64,000 nucleotides of DNA, from positions 558,001 through 622,000 of the forward strand of contig NZ_OEPZ01000001.1 in the NCBI RefSeq assembly GCF_900240315.1. The letters run 5' to 3'. Below are positions 24,335 through 33,631 of the stretch, piece after piece. The notes below the pieces were generated by a model. That model had not been told where the DNA came from and did no database searches. It saw only the letters and a program-made list of their open reading frames with translations. Source of the stretch: Dorea phocaeensis (GTDB taxonomy: Bacteria > Bacillota > Clostridia > Lachnospirales > Lachnospiraceae). A program made the translations under genes and the position numbers. How positions within the stretch are numbered: position 1 is the first letter of the stretch; every line of letters begins with the position of its first letter.

Positions 24335-24811
24335 ATGCAGAAAATTACCAGTTTCACAATAGACCATTTAAAATTAATTCCCGGCGTCTATGTTTCCCGG
24401 GTAGATTACGCAGGCGAATCACCGATTACCACTTTCGACCTTCGCATGACCAGTCCCAACGATGAACCTGTGATGAACACCGCCGAGATGCATACCATTG
24501 AACATCTTGCAGCAACTTTTCTTCGCAATCATGCCGAATTTGGCGATAAAACAATCTATTTCGGCCCTATGGGATGCCGAACCGGCTTCTATCTTCTCCT
24601 TTCCGGTAAGTATGAGTCTCGCGACATCATTCCTTTAATGCAGGAAATGTTTTCCTTCATTGCCGCTTTTGAAGGAGAAGTTCCCGGAGCATCCGCAAAA
24701 GATTGCGGAAACTACTTGGATATGAATCTTCCCATGGCAAAATATCTGGCAAAAAAATATCTGGAAGAGGTCTTAACCGACATTACCGATGAACGTCTGA
24801 TCTATCCCTAA
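24335..24811 (+). CDS. luxS: S-ribosylhomocysteine lyase (AI-2 synthase)
   Basis: LuxS, 158 residues, converts S-ribosylhomocysteine to homocysteine and DPD, the precursor of autoinducer-2. The zinc/active-site motif HTIEHLAATFLRNH and the GPMGCRTGFYLLLSG block with the catalytic Cys are intact, as is GAxAKDCGNY near the C-terminus. AAAAGGAGT precedes the ATG. It stands alone, convergent with the cysteine hydrolase gene with only 14 bp between stops and no clear terminator. Confidence 0.97.
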   Translation: MQKITSFTIDHLKLIPGVYVSRVDYAGESPITTFDLRMTSPNDEPVMNTAEMHTIEHLAATFLRNHAEFGDKTIYFGPMGCRTGFYLLLSGKYESRDIIPLMQEMFSFIAAFEGEVPGASAKDCGNYLDMNLPMAKYLAKKYLEEVLTDITDERLIYP

Positions 24812-24825
24812 TGTGGCAAAATCGT

Positions 24826-25377
24826 TTATTGTCCGATAATCTGAATCTGACACATATTCATAGCCTGCAATGCATTTTGATGGCTTTCTACCGTAACTCC
24901 GGCACAACAGCTGGCATCTACAATCACCGGAGTTTCCGGTAGAAATGCCTTCACCAGCAAAGCATTTGAAATCACACAGATATCGGTGCAAAGCCCTACC
25001 AGCGTTACCGATGTAATTCCCTCTTTCCTTTGTTTTTTCAGATCCTCGTCCTGCGCTTTCAAAAGCTGGCCAAGCACCGGACTTCCAAACGTCGGCTTAT
25101 CGATCGGCTGCTCTTTTCTAAGCAATTCTATTTCCGGACAAATCTCCCATCCTTGCGTTCCGCGGATACAATGGCGTACCGGAAGATGACGTCCTTCCTG
25201 CGTATCAAGGTAATTCTCTTCGTGCGTATCTCTAGTGTACAGAACCCGACTGTTGGTTCCATCCTTGAAAAGACGAATCTTCTCTGCAACCTTCGGCACA
25301 ATCTCTACCGCTTCTTTTGTTCCAAGCGCACCATCAACAAAATCATTCTGCATATCTACCACTACTAATATTTCCAT
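24826..25377 (-). CDS. Isochorismatase-family cysteine hydrolase (nicotinamidase-like)
   Basis: A 183-residue cysteine hydrolase. Catalytic triad candidates are the Asp in VVDMQNDFVDG, the Lys in DKPTFGSP and the Cys in GLCTDICVISNAL, with DTHEENYLDTQEGRHLPVRHC as the metal/substrate loop. This pattern is closest to nicotinamidase-like members (PncA), which feed NAD salvage, but biuret or other amide hydrolases cannot be excluded. AAAAAGGAG precedes the start. Confidence 0.85.
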   Translation of the reverse strand: MEILVVVDMQNDFVDGALGTKEAVEIVPKVAEKIRLFKDGTNSRVLYTRDTHEENYLDTQEGRHLPVRHCIRGTQGWEICPEIELLRKEQPIDKPTFGSPVLGQLLKAQDEDLKKQRKEGITSVTLVGLCTDICVISNALLVKAFLPETPVIVDASCCAGVTVESHQNALQAMNMCQIQIIGQ

Positions 25378-25418
25378 GTTTTTCTCCTTTTTATTATCAA
25401 CTATACTCTTGTTAACAG

Positions 25419-27254
25419 CTATCTACTTCCCTCAAAAATCCGTCTTGCTTCCTCTTCCTCAAACTGCTTATCATACAGATTTCTATAATATCCCTGCCGG
25501 GCCAGCAACTCTTCATGCGTTCCTTGCTCAATCACTTTTCCATCCTTCACCACCAAAATCAGATCTGCATTCCGAATGGTAGACAGGCGATGTGCAATTA
25601 CAAAAGAGGTGTGCCCTTTCAGCAGTTTTTGTGTTGCCTTTTGAATCAACTGTTCTGTTGCCGTATCAATCGAAGAGGTCGCCTCATCCAATACAAAAAT
25701 TGCCGGATCTGCCAAAATCGCCCTGGCAAAAGACAAAAGCTGCTTTTCACCCGTCGATAAACGGCCACCACTTTCACCAACATCGCTGTCGTATCCATCT
25801 TTTAATTTCCGAACCACCTCATCTGCCGATACACTTCTTGCAGCTTCCTCTACTTCCGCATCTGTTGCATCCAGACGGCCATACCGGATGTTCTCCCGTA
25901 CCGTCCCTGAAAAAAGATGAGGATTTTGAAGGACATACCCGATCTGGCTATGAAGCCAAAGCTGACTTCGTTCTCGATAATCTACACCATCAATCAGAAT
26001 CCGTCCCGCCGTAGGCTCAAAAAACCGTCCCACCAAGTTTACAAGAGTTGACTTTCCAGCCCCTGTTTCTCCCACAATTGCCACATTCATGCCTGCCGGA
26101 ACATGCAGATTAAAATGCTCCAACACATATTCTCTTCCATCAGGATAGCGAAAGGACACATCTTCAAATACAATATCTCCTTTTATCTTCTCCCAGTTTT
26201 CCTTTTTCGGCTGAAAATGATCTCCATACTTTTCGATTACCTCCGCCCGATCCGTTACGTTCGGTGTCTGTTCCAAAAGATCCATCACCCGTTCAATATT
26301 TGCCTGACAGGAAATCAAATCGGCCAGAAGCCTCGCCAGCTGCTGAATCGGCTCAAAAATAACGACCGCATAGGAAATAAACACCGACAGCGTTCCCAGC
26401 CGTATCAAATCCTCCTGTACCATGTAGCCACCTCGGTATAAGACGAACGCGGCAGCCGATGATCCGCAAAGCAAAATCAATGGAATATAGACAGCATTTA
26501 GCTTTGCCGCACGCCCCGCCGCCTGGTACATATCCGAGGTTCGCCCGGAAAAGGCATCTTCATTCCCCTTCTCAATCCCCATACTTTTCGATGTCCGAAC
26601 ACCGGTGATTCCTTCGTTATACGCACTGGTAATCTGAGAATTAATCTTTCTGACCCGCCGGTTCCAGTAAAGAATCTTATTTTGAAATACCACCGTCAGT
26701 ACAGCAATACAAGGCACGATTACCAGAAGAATCAACGCAAGACGAGCATTCAAAAAAAACATAATGATAAACACGCTGACCACATAGAGGAACGCCCAAA
26801 ACATATCCACTAGCCCCCAGGCAACTACGCTGGCAATCTTTAACGTGTCACTCATCACCCGTGCATGAATATACCCCACCGGCGTCGTATTATAATAGGA
26901 AAAAGATAACGTCTGCAGATGCTTAAACTGTGCCCATTTCAAATCCTTCCCTACACACATCTCAATCGTAGTAGCCGCGTGAACCGACCAGTACACCGAC
27001 ACCGTCTGCATCACGATCATTCCCACATAAGCCGCTGCAAACACTCCGATTCCCTGCAGCGTATTCGGAACAATAAAATGATCAATCGCATAACTTTGAA
27101 ACAGTGGTGTCAACACATCCACGCCTGCCAGGAAAATATTCAATCCCAGTGTAATCATAAAATATTTTCGGTAAGGCTTAAAAAACGGAAACATCTTTGC
27201 CCAGACTTTCATTTGAAACGGTTTCTTATACTCCTGTTCTTCATAAGCCGCCAT
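25419..27254 (-). CDS. Heterodimeric ABC exporter subunit, consensus-Glu half
   Basis: A 611-residue half-transporter: about six membrane segments, then an NBD with Walker A GETGAGKST, Q-loop YVLQNPHLFSG, a non-canonical signature (LSTGEKQLLSFARA) and Walker B with catalytic Glu (IFVLDEATSSID). It pairs with the overlapping upstream gene; together they match the LmrCD/BmrCD-type multidrug or lipid exporters with one consensus and one degenerate ATP site. Substrate unknown. It overlaps the partner gene by 14 nt, so the two are translationally coupled. Confidence 0.92.
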   Translation of the reverse strand: MAAYEEQEYKKPFQMKVWAKMFPFFKPYRKYFMITLGLNIFLAGVDVLTPLFQSYAIDHFIVPNTLQGIGVFAAAYVGMIVMQTVSVYWSVHAATTIEMCVGKDLKWAQFKHLQTLSFSYYNTTPVGYIHARVMSDTLKIASVVAWGLVDMFWAFLYVVSVFIIMFFLNARLALILLVIVPCIAVLTVVFQNKILYWNRRVRKINSQITSAYNEGITGVRTSKSMGIEKGNEDAFSGRTSDMYQAAGRAAKLNAVYIPLILLCGSSAAAFVLYRGGYMVQEDLIRLGTLSVFISYAVVIFEPIQQLARLLADLISCQANIERVMDLLEQTPNVTDRAEVIEKYGDHFQPKKENWEKIKGDIVFEDVSFRYPDGREYVLEHFNLHVPAGMNVAIVGETGAGKSTLVNLVGRFFEPTAGRILIDGVDYRERSQLWLHSQIGYVLQNPHLFSGTVRENIRYGRLDATDAEVEEAARSVSADEVVRKLKDGYDSDVGESGGRLSTGEKQLLSFARAILADPAIFVLDEATSSIDTATEQLIQKATQKLLKGHTSFVIAHRLSTIRNADLILVVKDGKVIEQGTHEELLARQGYYRNLYDKQFEEEEARRIFEGSR

Positions 27255-29025
27255 CTTGCTTTTTCACCTTCTTTCTGTCATCCTGACTCATCTGTATCTC
27301 ATAGATCTTTCGGTAAATTCCCTGTCCCTGAATCAGCTGCTCATGGGTTCCCAGTTCTTCTACCCTTCCATGATTCAAAACCAGGATCTGATCCGCTCCC
27401 ATCAATGTTGTAATCCGGTGAGAAATCAAGATCATCGTTGTATCTTTTCGATTCTTAAGAAGCTCCTTACGGATCACATAGTCCGTCTGTGCATCCACTG
27501 CAGACAGCGAATCATCAAACACCATCACCTTTGCATTCTGAAGCAGCATTCTTGCTATCGCAATCCGTTGCCTCTGTCCACCTGACAGGGTAACGCCCCG
27601 CTCTCCTACCAGTGTATCATAGCCATCCGGAAATCCCATAATCGCATCGTCCACACAGGCAATCTTTGCGGCCTGACGGATCTCTTCTAAGGATGCTCCC
27701 GGCGCAGAAGCCTCGATATTCTCCCGAATTGTTCGTGAATAGAGAAATGGTTCCTGCAGCACCATCCCCACCATCTTTCTAAGTTCCTCCAAAGGGATAT
27801 CCTGAACTTCCCGGTCTCCCACGAAGATCTTTCCCTTCCCCTTCTCGCACTCATACAGACGGGTCAGAAGCTGTGCAATTGTAGACTTACCGCTTCCGGT
27901 TCCTCCCAGAATTCCAAATGTTGTCCCTCCTGGAATCTCAAAAGATACATCGGAAAGAACTTCTTTGCCTTCTCCATAAGAAAAGTCAACATGTGAAAAC
28001 CGAATATCCAAAGCTTTCTCACATTCCTCCTTCTTTGCATTCTGCCCATACGCCTCTTCTTCTCCCTTTACAATGTAGTCTACACGTTCAAAAGACACGC
28101 CAGCCTTACTCATATCAGAGAGAATTCTTCCAAGTCCGCGAATCGGCCATACCAGCGTCGTATTATAGGAAGCAAACGCCACAAATTCTCCCACTGTAAT
28201 ATTGCCATAAACCGCCTCTACAGCACCAATCACAATCACCGTCACCACCTGAAGCCCGGTAATCAGATCTCCCACGCCCCAATAGAGGCCGGAAAGTGTT
28301 CCAAGCTTAATCCACAGCTTCGCAAATGCGTCATTTTTCTCTTGAAATCGATCCATCTCAAACTTTTCTCTTCCAAATGCCCGCACTACCCGAACCCCGG
28401 TAGCATTTTCCTGCACTACGGTAGACAATTCTCCTTCCGCCTCATCGGCATCCGTAAACCGCCTTGCAATCAGGCGATAAAAAACAGCCGAATATAGCAC
28501 AACCACCGGGACAAATCCCAGAACAATCAGCGACAATTTCCGATTCATGGAAAACATCATACCAAACGATACTGCCACCAGAAATGCAGTCCGAAACACC
28601 TCCAAAAGCTGTGTCACAACAAAATTTCGGATCACTTCCACATCCGAAGTACAGCGCTGAATAATATCTCCTGTCTGATTGTGGTCATGCCAGGACATCG
28701 GAAGCTTCTGCACATGGGAGAACAATGACTCCCGCATATTTCTGGCAAATGTCTCTCCCGCCAGCGCCGTTCCAACCCTTCCCATATACAGAAAAATTCC
28801 GGACAAAGCTGCAACTGCCACCAGTATCAGCGCCATGATCCACAGATGCGACGACAGATATGGGTATTTTCCACTTCCCAACACCGAATCGATGGTAAAT
28901 CGAAAAATCTGGGGCGTCAAAGCATTCAGTGCAGTCGTCATAAGAGATGCAAGAACTGCTCCTGCAAAATACCTTTTTGCACCGTTAAAAAACTGTGCTG
29001 TCATGCGTATTTTTCTGCTTTTCAT
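27241..29025 (-). CDS. Heterodimeric ABC exporter subunit, degenerate-Walker-B half
   Basis: A 594-residue partner half-transporter: membrane domain with FTIDSVLGSGKYPYL early, NBD with GGTGSGKST, MVLQEPFLYSRTIRENI, canonical LSGGQRQRIAIARML and a Walker B with Asp in place of the catalytic Glu (VMVFDDSLSAVD). The canonical signature here complements the intact Walker B of the other subunit, leaving one active and one degenerate site. First gene of the pair, with GAGGAG before the start. Confidence 0.92.
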   Translation of the reverse strand: MKSRKIRMTAQFFNGAKRYFAGAVLASLMTTALNALTPQIFRFTIDSVLGSGKYPYLSSHLWIMALILVAVAALSGIFLYMGRVGTALAGETFARNMRESLFSHVQKLPMSWHDHNQTGDIIQRCTSDVEVIRNFVVTQLLEVFRTAFLVAVSFGMMFSMNRKLSLIVLGFVPVVVLYSAVFYRLIARRFTDADEAEGELSTVVQENATGVRVVRAFGREKFEMDRFQEKNDAFAKLWIKLGTLSGLYWGVGDLITGLQVVTVIVIGAVEAVYGNITVGEFVAFASYNTTLVWPIRGLGRILSDMSKAGVSFERVDYIVKGEEEAYGQNAKKEECEKALDIRFSHVDFSYGEGKEVLSDVSFEIPGGTTFGILGGTGSGKSTIAQLLTRLYECEKGKGKIFVGDREVQDIPLEELRKMVGMVLQEPFLYSRTIRENIEASAPGASLEEIRQAAKIACVDDAIMGFPDGYDTLVGERGVTLSGGQRQRIAIARMLLQNAKVMVFDDSLSAVDAQTDYVIRKELLKNRKDTTMILISHRITTLMGADQILVLNHGRVEELGTHEQLIQGQGIYRKIYEIQMSQDDRKKVKKQDGGL

Positions 29026-29070
29026 ATATTTTTCTCCTCATAATTTCCTATGTTACAAGAAAATGATACA

Positions 29071-29097
29071 AGAAAATCCCGGACTTATGCCCGGGAT
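29071..29097 (-). terminator. Terminator after rplT
   Basis: ATCCCGG (29076-29082) and CCGGGAT (29091-29097) with ATTTTCTTG following on the minus strand. The T-run is interrupted, so strength is moderate. Confidence 0.65.
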
Positions 29098-29121
29098 CCA
29101 TCTTATAACTTTTTCATCCAA

Positions 29122-29478
29122 TTAAGCAAGTTTGCTCTTAGCAAGCTCTGCAAGTGCTGCAAATCCTTCTGCATCATTAACAGCCATCTCTGCAAGCATC
29201 TTTCTGTTCATGTCAACATTTGCTACCTTTAAGCCGTGCATGAATTTGCTGTAAGACAGACCATTCATTCTTGCTGCTGCGTTGATACGAGCGATCCAAA
29301 GCTGACGCATCTGACGTTTGCGCTGTTTTCTTCCTGCGTATGCAGAAGTTAAAGCTCTCATAACAGACTGTTTTGCAACTCTGTACTGTTTAGAACGTGC
29401 TCCTCTGTATCCTTTTGCTAACTTTAATGTTCTATTGTGTTTCTTTTTAGCGTTTAATCCGCCCTTAATTCTTGCCAT
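29122..29478 (-). CDS. rplT: 50S ribosomal protein L20
   Basis: L20, 118 residues, an early 50S assembly protein with a long basic N-terminal helix ([20 protein letters not shown]) and a globular domain ([20 protein letters not shown]). In Firmicutes L20 also represses its own infC-rpmI-rplT operon through the leader RNA. It is the last gene of that operon here. Confidence 0.97.
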   Translation of the reverse strand: MARIKGGLNAKKKHNRTLKLAKGYRGARSKQYRVAKQSVMRALTSAYAGRKQRKRQMRQLWIARINAAARMNGLSYSKFMHGLKVANVDMNRKMLAEMAVNDAEGFAALAELAKSKLA

Positions 29479-29511
29479 CTCTTATTATCCTCCTTCAATA
29501 CTTCCGATATC

Positions 29512-29709
29512 TTACAGATATGGTAATACTTTCTTCATGTTCTTTACGTTAGTTTCATCAGTAATGATTGATTTTCTAAGATTTCTTTTTCTCTTTGTAG
29601 ATTTCTTAGTTAAGATATGGCTCTTATAAGCTTTATTTCTTTTTAATTTTCCTGTACCTGTTTTTTTGAAGCGCTTTGCAGCCGCTCTATTTGTTTTAAT
29701 TTTTGGCAT
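29512..29709 (-). CDS. rpmI: 50S ribosomal protein L35
   Basis: L35, 65 residues, with the diagnostic [20 protein letters not shown] and [20 protein letters not shown]. It is placed between infC and rplT in the standard order. AAGGAGG precedes the start. Confidence 0.97.
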   Translation of the reverse strand: MPKIKTNRAAAKRFKKTGTGKLKRNKAYKSHILTKKSTKRKRNLRKSIITDETNVKNMKKVLPYL

Positions 29710-29742
29710 AATAACTTCCTCCTTAAATTTGTAAATGTATTT

Positions 29743-30249
29743 TTAACGTTTTACGGTTAAAACCATGCTCATACTTCTGCCTTCCATCTTAGCAGGTTTT
29801 TCTACTACAGCAACATCTTCCAGCATTCCGGCAAAATCATCCAAAATATGTTTACTCTGCTGAACATGTGCCATCTCACGTCCTCTGAATCGAAGCGTTA
29901 CTTTTACTTTGTTTCCTTTACTGATGAACTTCTTAGCATTGTTCACCTTCGTATTCAAATCATTTGTATCGATATTAGGTGACAGACGTACTTCCTTCAC
30001 TTCAACGGTCTTCTGTTTTTTCTTCGCCTCTTTTTCTTTTCTTGCAAGCTCATATCTGTACTTACCATAATCAATAATCTTGCAAACCGGCGGCTGAGCC
30101 TTTGGAGCAATCTTTACCAGATCAAGCTCTGCTTCCTGCGCAAGTTTCATTGCTTCTCTGGATGACATGATTCCCAACTGGTCTCCATTCTCTCCAATTA
30201 CTCGTACTTCTTTGTCTCTGATTTGCCCGTTAATCATTAAATCGCTAAT
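29743..30249 (-). CDS. infC: Translation initiation factor IF-3, probable ATT start
   Basis: IF-3, 168 residues, keeps 30S free of 50S and proofreads initiator tRNA selection. Blocks include INGQIRDKEVRVIGENGDQL, YRYELARKEKEAKKKQK, EVRLSPNIDTNDLN and VTLRFRGREMAH. The first ATG (30237) is 20 nt from the GGAGG and begins inside the conserved N-terminus. An in-frame ATT at 30247-30249 is 8 nt from GGAGGT (30258-30263) and restores the usual start (fM-S-D-L-M-I-N). Non-AUG starts are a known autoregulatory feature of infC, so 30249 is annotated. Confidence 0.9.
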   Translation of the reverse strand: MSDLMINGQIRDKEVRVIGENGDQLGIMSSREAMKLAQEAELDLVKIAPKAQPPVCKIIDYGKYRYELARKEKEAKKKQKTVEVKEVRLSPNIDTNDLNTKVNNAKKFISKGNKVKVTLRFRGREMAHVQQSKHILDDFAGMLEDVAVVEKPAKMEGRSMSMVLTVKR

Positions 30250-30270
30250 TGTCGTGCACCTCCATCATCA

Positions 30271-30410
30271 TAATAAAAAATAAGTGAACAGTCTCAGACC
30301 ATCCACTTATATATCTGTATACACACGAACTTTCATCGTCGTAATACTCAATATCAAACCGATAGTCACCCGATTGTGCTACGGTGAGAGTGGATACTCT
30401 GCTTTCTTTT
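30271..30410 (-). promoter_or_regulatory. infC operon leader with terminator/antiterminator
   Basis: A transcription-attenuation leader. The terminator stem pairs 30297-30308 with 30282-30293 (12 bp including G-U pairs, 3-nt loop) and is followed on the minus strand by ATTTTTTATT. An upstream segment (30389-30395, read as ATCCACT on the minus strand) is exactly complementary to seven bases of the terminator arm (30301-30307), giving a candidate antiterminator. In Firmicutes this operon is controlled by L20 binding its leader; assignment to that class here is inferred. Confidence 0.7.
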
Positions 30411-30634
30411 TTCCTCATGCATTTATTAATCTACCATAACTGCGTTCAGATGTCAATAATTATTTTTCTTTCTTCTGCTTTTCTTTCATTTTTTACCATA
30501 TTTATTATAATTTTCGACATCGTTTCATTAATTGTAACAGTTTTGCTTGAAAAAATCAATCTTTCATGCAATAATAGAGCATAATCTATTTTTTAGGAAT
30601 GATTGCATACTATTTTTAGAGGAGGTTTTGTAAT

Positions 30635-31990
30635 ATGCAAAAACGAAGTAACTTTTCCAGTAAACTGGGATTCGTACTGGCTGCTTCCGGTTCCGCTGTA
30701 GGTCTTGGAAATATCTGGCGTTTCCCTTATCTTGCTGCCCAATACGGCGGTGGTTCTTTTCTTCTGATCTATTTGATTTTGGCAGTCACCTTTGGTTTCA
30801 CACTCATGGTTGCCGAGATCGCAATCGGAAGAAAGACCGGCTTAAGTGCCATCGGCGCTTTTAAGGTTCTCGACAAACGATTCAGTTTCCTCGGCGTATT
30901 GGCTGCACTGGTTCCGATTATCATCTTCCCTTATTATTCTGTAATCGGCGGATGGGTAATTAAATACTTCGCAGTATTTTTAACTGGCGGCGTACATACT
31001 GCAGCAGAAGATACTTATTTTAATAGTTTTATCAGCGGAACTTTTGAACCCCTTGGATGGTTCTTCCTGTTTATCGCTCTGACTGCTATTATCGTACTGT
31101 GCGGAGTAGAAAAAGGAATTGAAAAAGTCAGCAAGGTGATGATGCCGATTCTGGTTCTTTTAACCATATTTATTGCGGTATACGGATTGACACTTGATGG
31201 AGCAATGGAAGGATTCGTTTACTACATCAAGCCACATATGTCTGACATCTCTGTAAAGACAGTTCTTGCAGCGATGGGTCAGCTCTTCTACTCCATGTCC
31301 CTTGCAATGGGTATTATGGTAACCTATGGTTCTTATATGAAGAAAGAGAACAACCTGGAAAGTTCTGTCAGACAGATTGAAGTATTCGATACCGGTATCG
31401 CCTTTTTGGCAGGACTGATGATCATCCCGGCCGTATTCGTATTCTCCGGCGGTGACCGTTCCATGTTAAGTTCTGGTCCTGGACTGATGTTCATGACACT
31501 TCCAAAAGTATTTGACAGCATGAAACTCGGCGGATTTATCGGATGCCTGTTCTTCCTGATGGTATTCTTCGCAGCACTTACTTCTGCGATCTCCCTGATG
31601 GAAACTATCGTATCCATCTTCCGTGACAAATTCCACTGGAGCAGAAAAGGCGCTTGTCTGTTCGTAACAGCTCTTGCACTGGTAATGGGTATTCCATCCT
31701 CTCTCGGATTTGGACCTCTTAGCTTCATCAGCTGGATGGGACTGACAATTCTGGATATTATGGACTTTTTAAGCAACAGTATACTGATGCCAATCGTAGC
31801 ATTCTTTACCTGTATCTTTGTAGGATTTATTATTAAACCAAAGGCAATCGCAGACGAAGTCAAAGAAACCAACGGTAAATTCAAAGGCGAAAAGCTTTTC
31901 ACTGTTATGATCAAATGGGTTGCTCCAATTTTCCTGATTCTGATTCTGGTAAGTTCTGTAGCCAATACATTTGGAATCATCAAATTATAA
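30635..31990 (+). CDS. Sodium:neurotransmitter symporter family transporter
   Basis: A 451-residue NSS/SNF transporter with 11-12 membrane segments. The N-terminal GFVLAASGSAVGLGNIWRFP is the signature of TM1 with the Na+ and substrate unwound site; YGGGSFLLIYLILA and SAIGAF follow. Bacterial members (LeuT, TnaT, MhsT) import amino acids with Na+; the substrate here, perhaps an aromatic or branched amino acid, is not determined. GAGGAGG precedes the ATG; monocistronic with a strong terminator. Confidence 0.93.
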   Translation: MQKRSNFSSKLGFVLAASGSAVGLGNIWRFPYLAAQYGGGSFLLIYLILAVTFGFTLMVAEIAIGRKTGLSAIGAFKVLDKRFSFLGVLAALVPIIIFPYYSVIGGWVIKYFAVFLTGGVHTAAEDTYFNSFISGTFEPLGWFFLFIALTAIIVLCGVEKGIEKVSKVMMPILVLLTIFIAVYGLTLDGAMEGFVYYIKPHMSDISVKTVLAAMGQLFYSMSLAMGIMVTYGSYMKKENNLESSVRQIEVFDTGIAFLAGLMIIPAVFVFSGGDRSMLSSGPGLMFMTLPKVFDSMKLGGFIGCLFFLMVFFAALTSAISLMETIVSIFRDKFHWSRKGACLFVTALALVMGIPSSLGFGPLSFISWMGLTILDIMDFLSNSILMPIVAFFTCIFVGFIIKPKAIADEVKETNGKFKGEKLFTVMIKWVAPIFLILILVSSVANTFGIIKL

Positions 31991-32011
31991 TTTTAAAATG
32001 AATCCATAATA

Positions 32012-32050
32012 AAAACACCGGATTTGATATTCTTACAAATCCGGTGTTTT
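32012..32050. terminator. Terminator between convergent genes
   Basis: AAAACACCGGATTTG (32012-32026) and CAAATCCGGTGTTTT (32036-32050): a perfect 15-bp stem with T-runs in both directions, serving the NSS gene and the B3/B4 gene. Confidence 0.93.
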
Positions 32051-32058
32051 CTTACCTT

Positions 32059-32727
32059 TTATTCTACAATCCAGCTTTCTATTTCTTCTGCACCTGCGTA
32101 AGTTTCCAGATACCGTTTCCCGTATTCTAATGCCTTTTCCAGATCGTCATTGTCCGAAAAGGAATAGATTAGCGTCAGAACCTCGGCGGCTGATTCTGTA
32201 ATCATCGCACGCTCCGAATCACTGGTAGAGCTTCCAATGGCTCCTTTTTCATCCGCCAGAACCGGAAGACAGTCGATTTTGATCTCTTCTTTTCCAATTC
32301 CTTTGTAAGTCTCTCCTTCTCGCCCTACACGAAACACTAAGTCTTCTTCGATATTCGCAGTATCATAAGAACCCACTGAGAAGCCTGATTCAATCGAGAT
32401 CAGGTTGTTCACATCCACCACTGTATTGACCTCATACAGACCTTTGCCCTGTCCAATTCGGCGAATCAACGCTTCTGAGGATACGCGGTAACGGCTAGGA
32501 TCCTTGCCAAAAGCCTTATATGCAAGTCTTGACTCTTTAATATTGGGAATATCATTTACCCCATAATCAAAGATTGCATCCTTCGTTTTTTTGAAAATAT
32601 CCTTCTTCAGATACTTCCACATTTCTTCATTTTTCTTTTCTACCTTTACCCGATACTGAAAACACCCAACCCTTGTCGCCGGCCAGAGTTCTTTCATTTT
32701 GGCATCAATCGTCAGATTCTTCTTCAT
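32059..32727 (-). CDS. B3/B4 tRNA-binding domain protein
   Basis: A 222-residue stand-alone B3/B4 domain, the editing-type domain otherwise inside phenylalanyl-tRNA synthetase beta. Seen: DIPNIKESRLAYKAFGKDPS, RYRVSSEALIRRI, GLYEVNTVVDVNNLISIESG and FSVGSYD. Free-standing members are thought to bind or edit tRNA or amino-acid-like ligands, but no function is settled. GGAGGAAAC precedes the start. It lies 20 nt downstream of degV in the same orientation. Confidence 0.88.
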   Translation of the reverse strand: MKKNLTIDAKMKELWPATRVGCFQYRVKVEKKNEEMWKYLKKDIFKKTKDAIFDYGVNDIPNIKESRLAYKAFGKDPSRYRVSSEALIRRIGQGKGLYEVNTVVDVNNLISIESGFSVGSYDTANIEEDLVFRVGREGETYKGIGKEEIKIDCLPVLADEKGAIGSSTSDSERAMITESAAEVLTLIYSFSDNDDLEKALEYGKRYLETYAGAEEIESWIVE

Positions 32728-32747
32728 TTTTGTTTCCTCCGACTCTG

Positions 32748-33611
32748 TTAACGCTTATTTCCCATACAGAATACCGCTACCACTCCCGGTCCTGTATGAC
32801 TTCCAATTACCGTTCCTATATTATTAATCAGAATATTCTCAATTCCCATCTTCGCGCGAACCAGTTCTGCAACATACTGGGCATCTTCCAGACAGTCTCC
32901 ATGGGTAATCATTACAATGTCCTGTTCCCATCCTTTGCTTTGTTCAACTGCTTTATCCACAATCTTATTCAGAGAGCGCTTCCGTCCTCTTTCTTTTCCA
33001 ACTACCTGAAGCGAACCATCGTCAGCCACATGAATCATCGGCTTAATCTGTACCATTGTTCCAAGAACGGCTGCCGTCTTTGAAATCCGTCCGCCCCTCT
33101 GCAGATGATTCAAGTCATCTACGGTAACATTGTGACAGATATGAAGTTTATTTTCCTCCACCCACGCTTCCACTTCTTCGATGGTTTTTCCTTCCTGCTT
33201 AAGTTTCAGCACATAATAGAGAAGAAGTCCTTCTCCAAGGCACGCGCACAGCGTATCGATCACGATAATTTTCCGCTCTGGATATTCCTCTTTCAACTCT
33301 TCCGCCGCAATCCGCATACTATTGCAGGTGCCGCTAAGAGCAGAAGAAAATGCCAGATGGAGTACATCTTTTCCTTCTTTTAAAAACGGCTCCAATGCCT
33401 CCCTTGCTTCCTCCGGGTTGATCTGTGATGTCGTAGCCATCTTTCCGTCTCTTAGTTTCTGAAAAAATTCTTTGGATGACAGCCCCGCCATATCTTCACA
33501 GGTCTCGCCATCTATGGTATATTTCAAAGGAATGACCGGAACATTTCTCTCTGCAAGCCATTCTTTCGGAAGATCCACGGTACTATTCACTGTTACAACA
33601 TAATCGCTCAT
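32748..33611 (-). CDS. DegV family fatty-acid-binding protein
   Basis: A 287-residue DegV/FakB-type protein. The N-terminal VTVNSTVDLPKEW, PVIPLKY and KMATTSQINPEE (TSQ motif), then LSGTCNSMRIA and a C-terminal GSHTGPGVVAVF are diagnostic. These proteins bind one fatty acid; FakB forms present it to FakA kinase for entry into phospholipid synthesis. No FakA is nearby. AGAGGAGGG precedes the start. Confidence 0.93.
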   Translation of the reverse strand: MSDYVVTVNSTVDLPKEWLAERNVPVIPLKYTIDGETCEDMAGLSSKEFFQKLRDGKMATTSQINPEEAREALEPFLKEGKDVLHLAFSSALSGTCNSMRIAAEELKEEYPERKIIVIDTLCACLGEGLLLYYVLKLKQEGKTIEEVEAWVEENKLHICHNVTVDDLNHLQRGGRISKTAAVLGTMVQIKPMIHVADDGSLQVVGKERGRKRSLNKIVDKAVEQSKGWEQDIVMITHGDCLEDAQYVAELVRAKMGIENILINNIGTVIGSHTGPGVVAVFCMGNKR

Positions 33612-33631
33612 GTATTTCCCTCCTCTGATGC

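Noticed and set aside
30566-30608. Inverted repeat ATGCAAT/ATTGCAT before the NSS gene
   Set aside because: Seven-base arms 29 nt apart in A/T-rich DNA can arise by chance; no further support for an operator.
31333-31983. Minus-strand open frame of 216 codons
   Set aside because: Antisense to the NSS transporter gene; no ribosome site and no recognisable domain.
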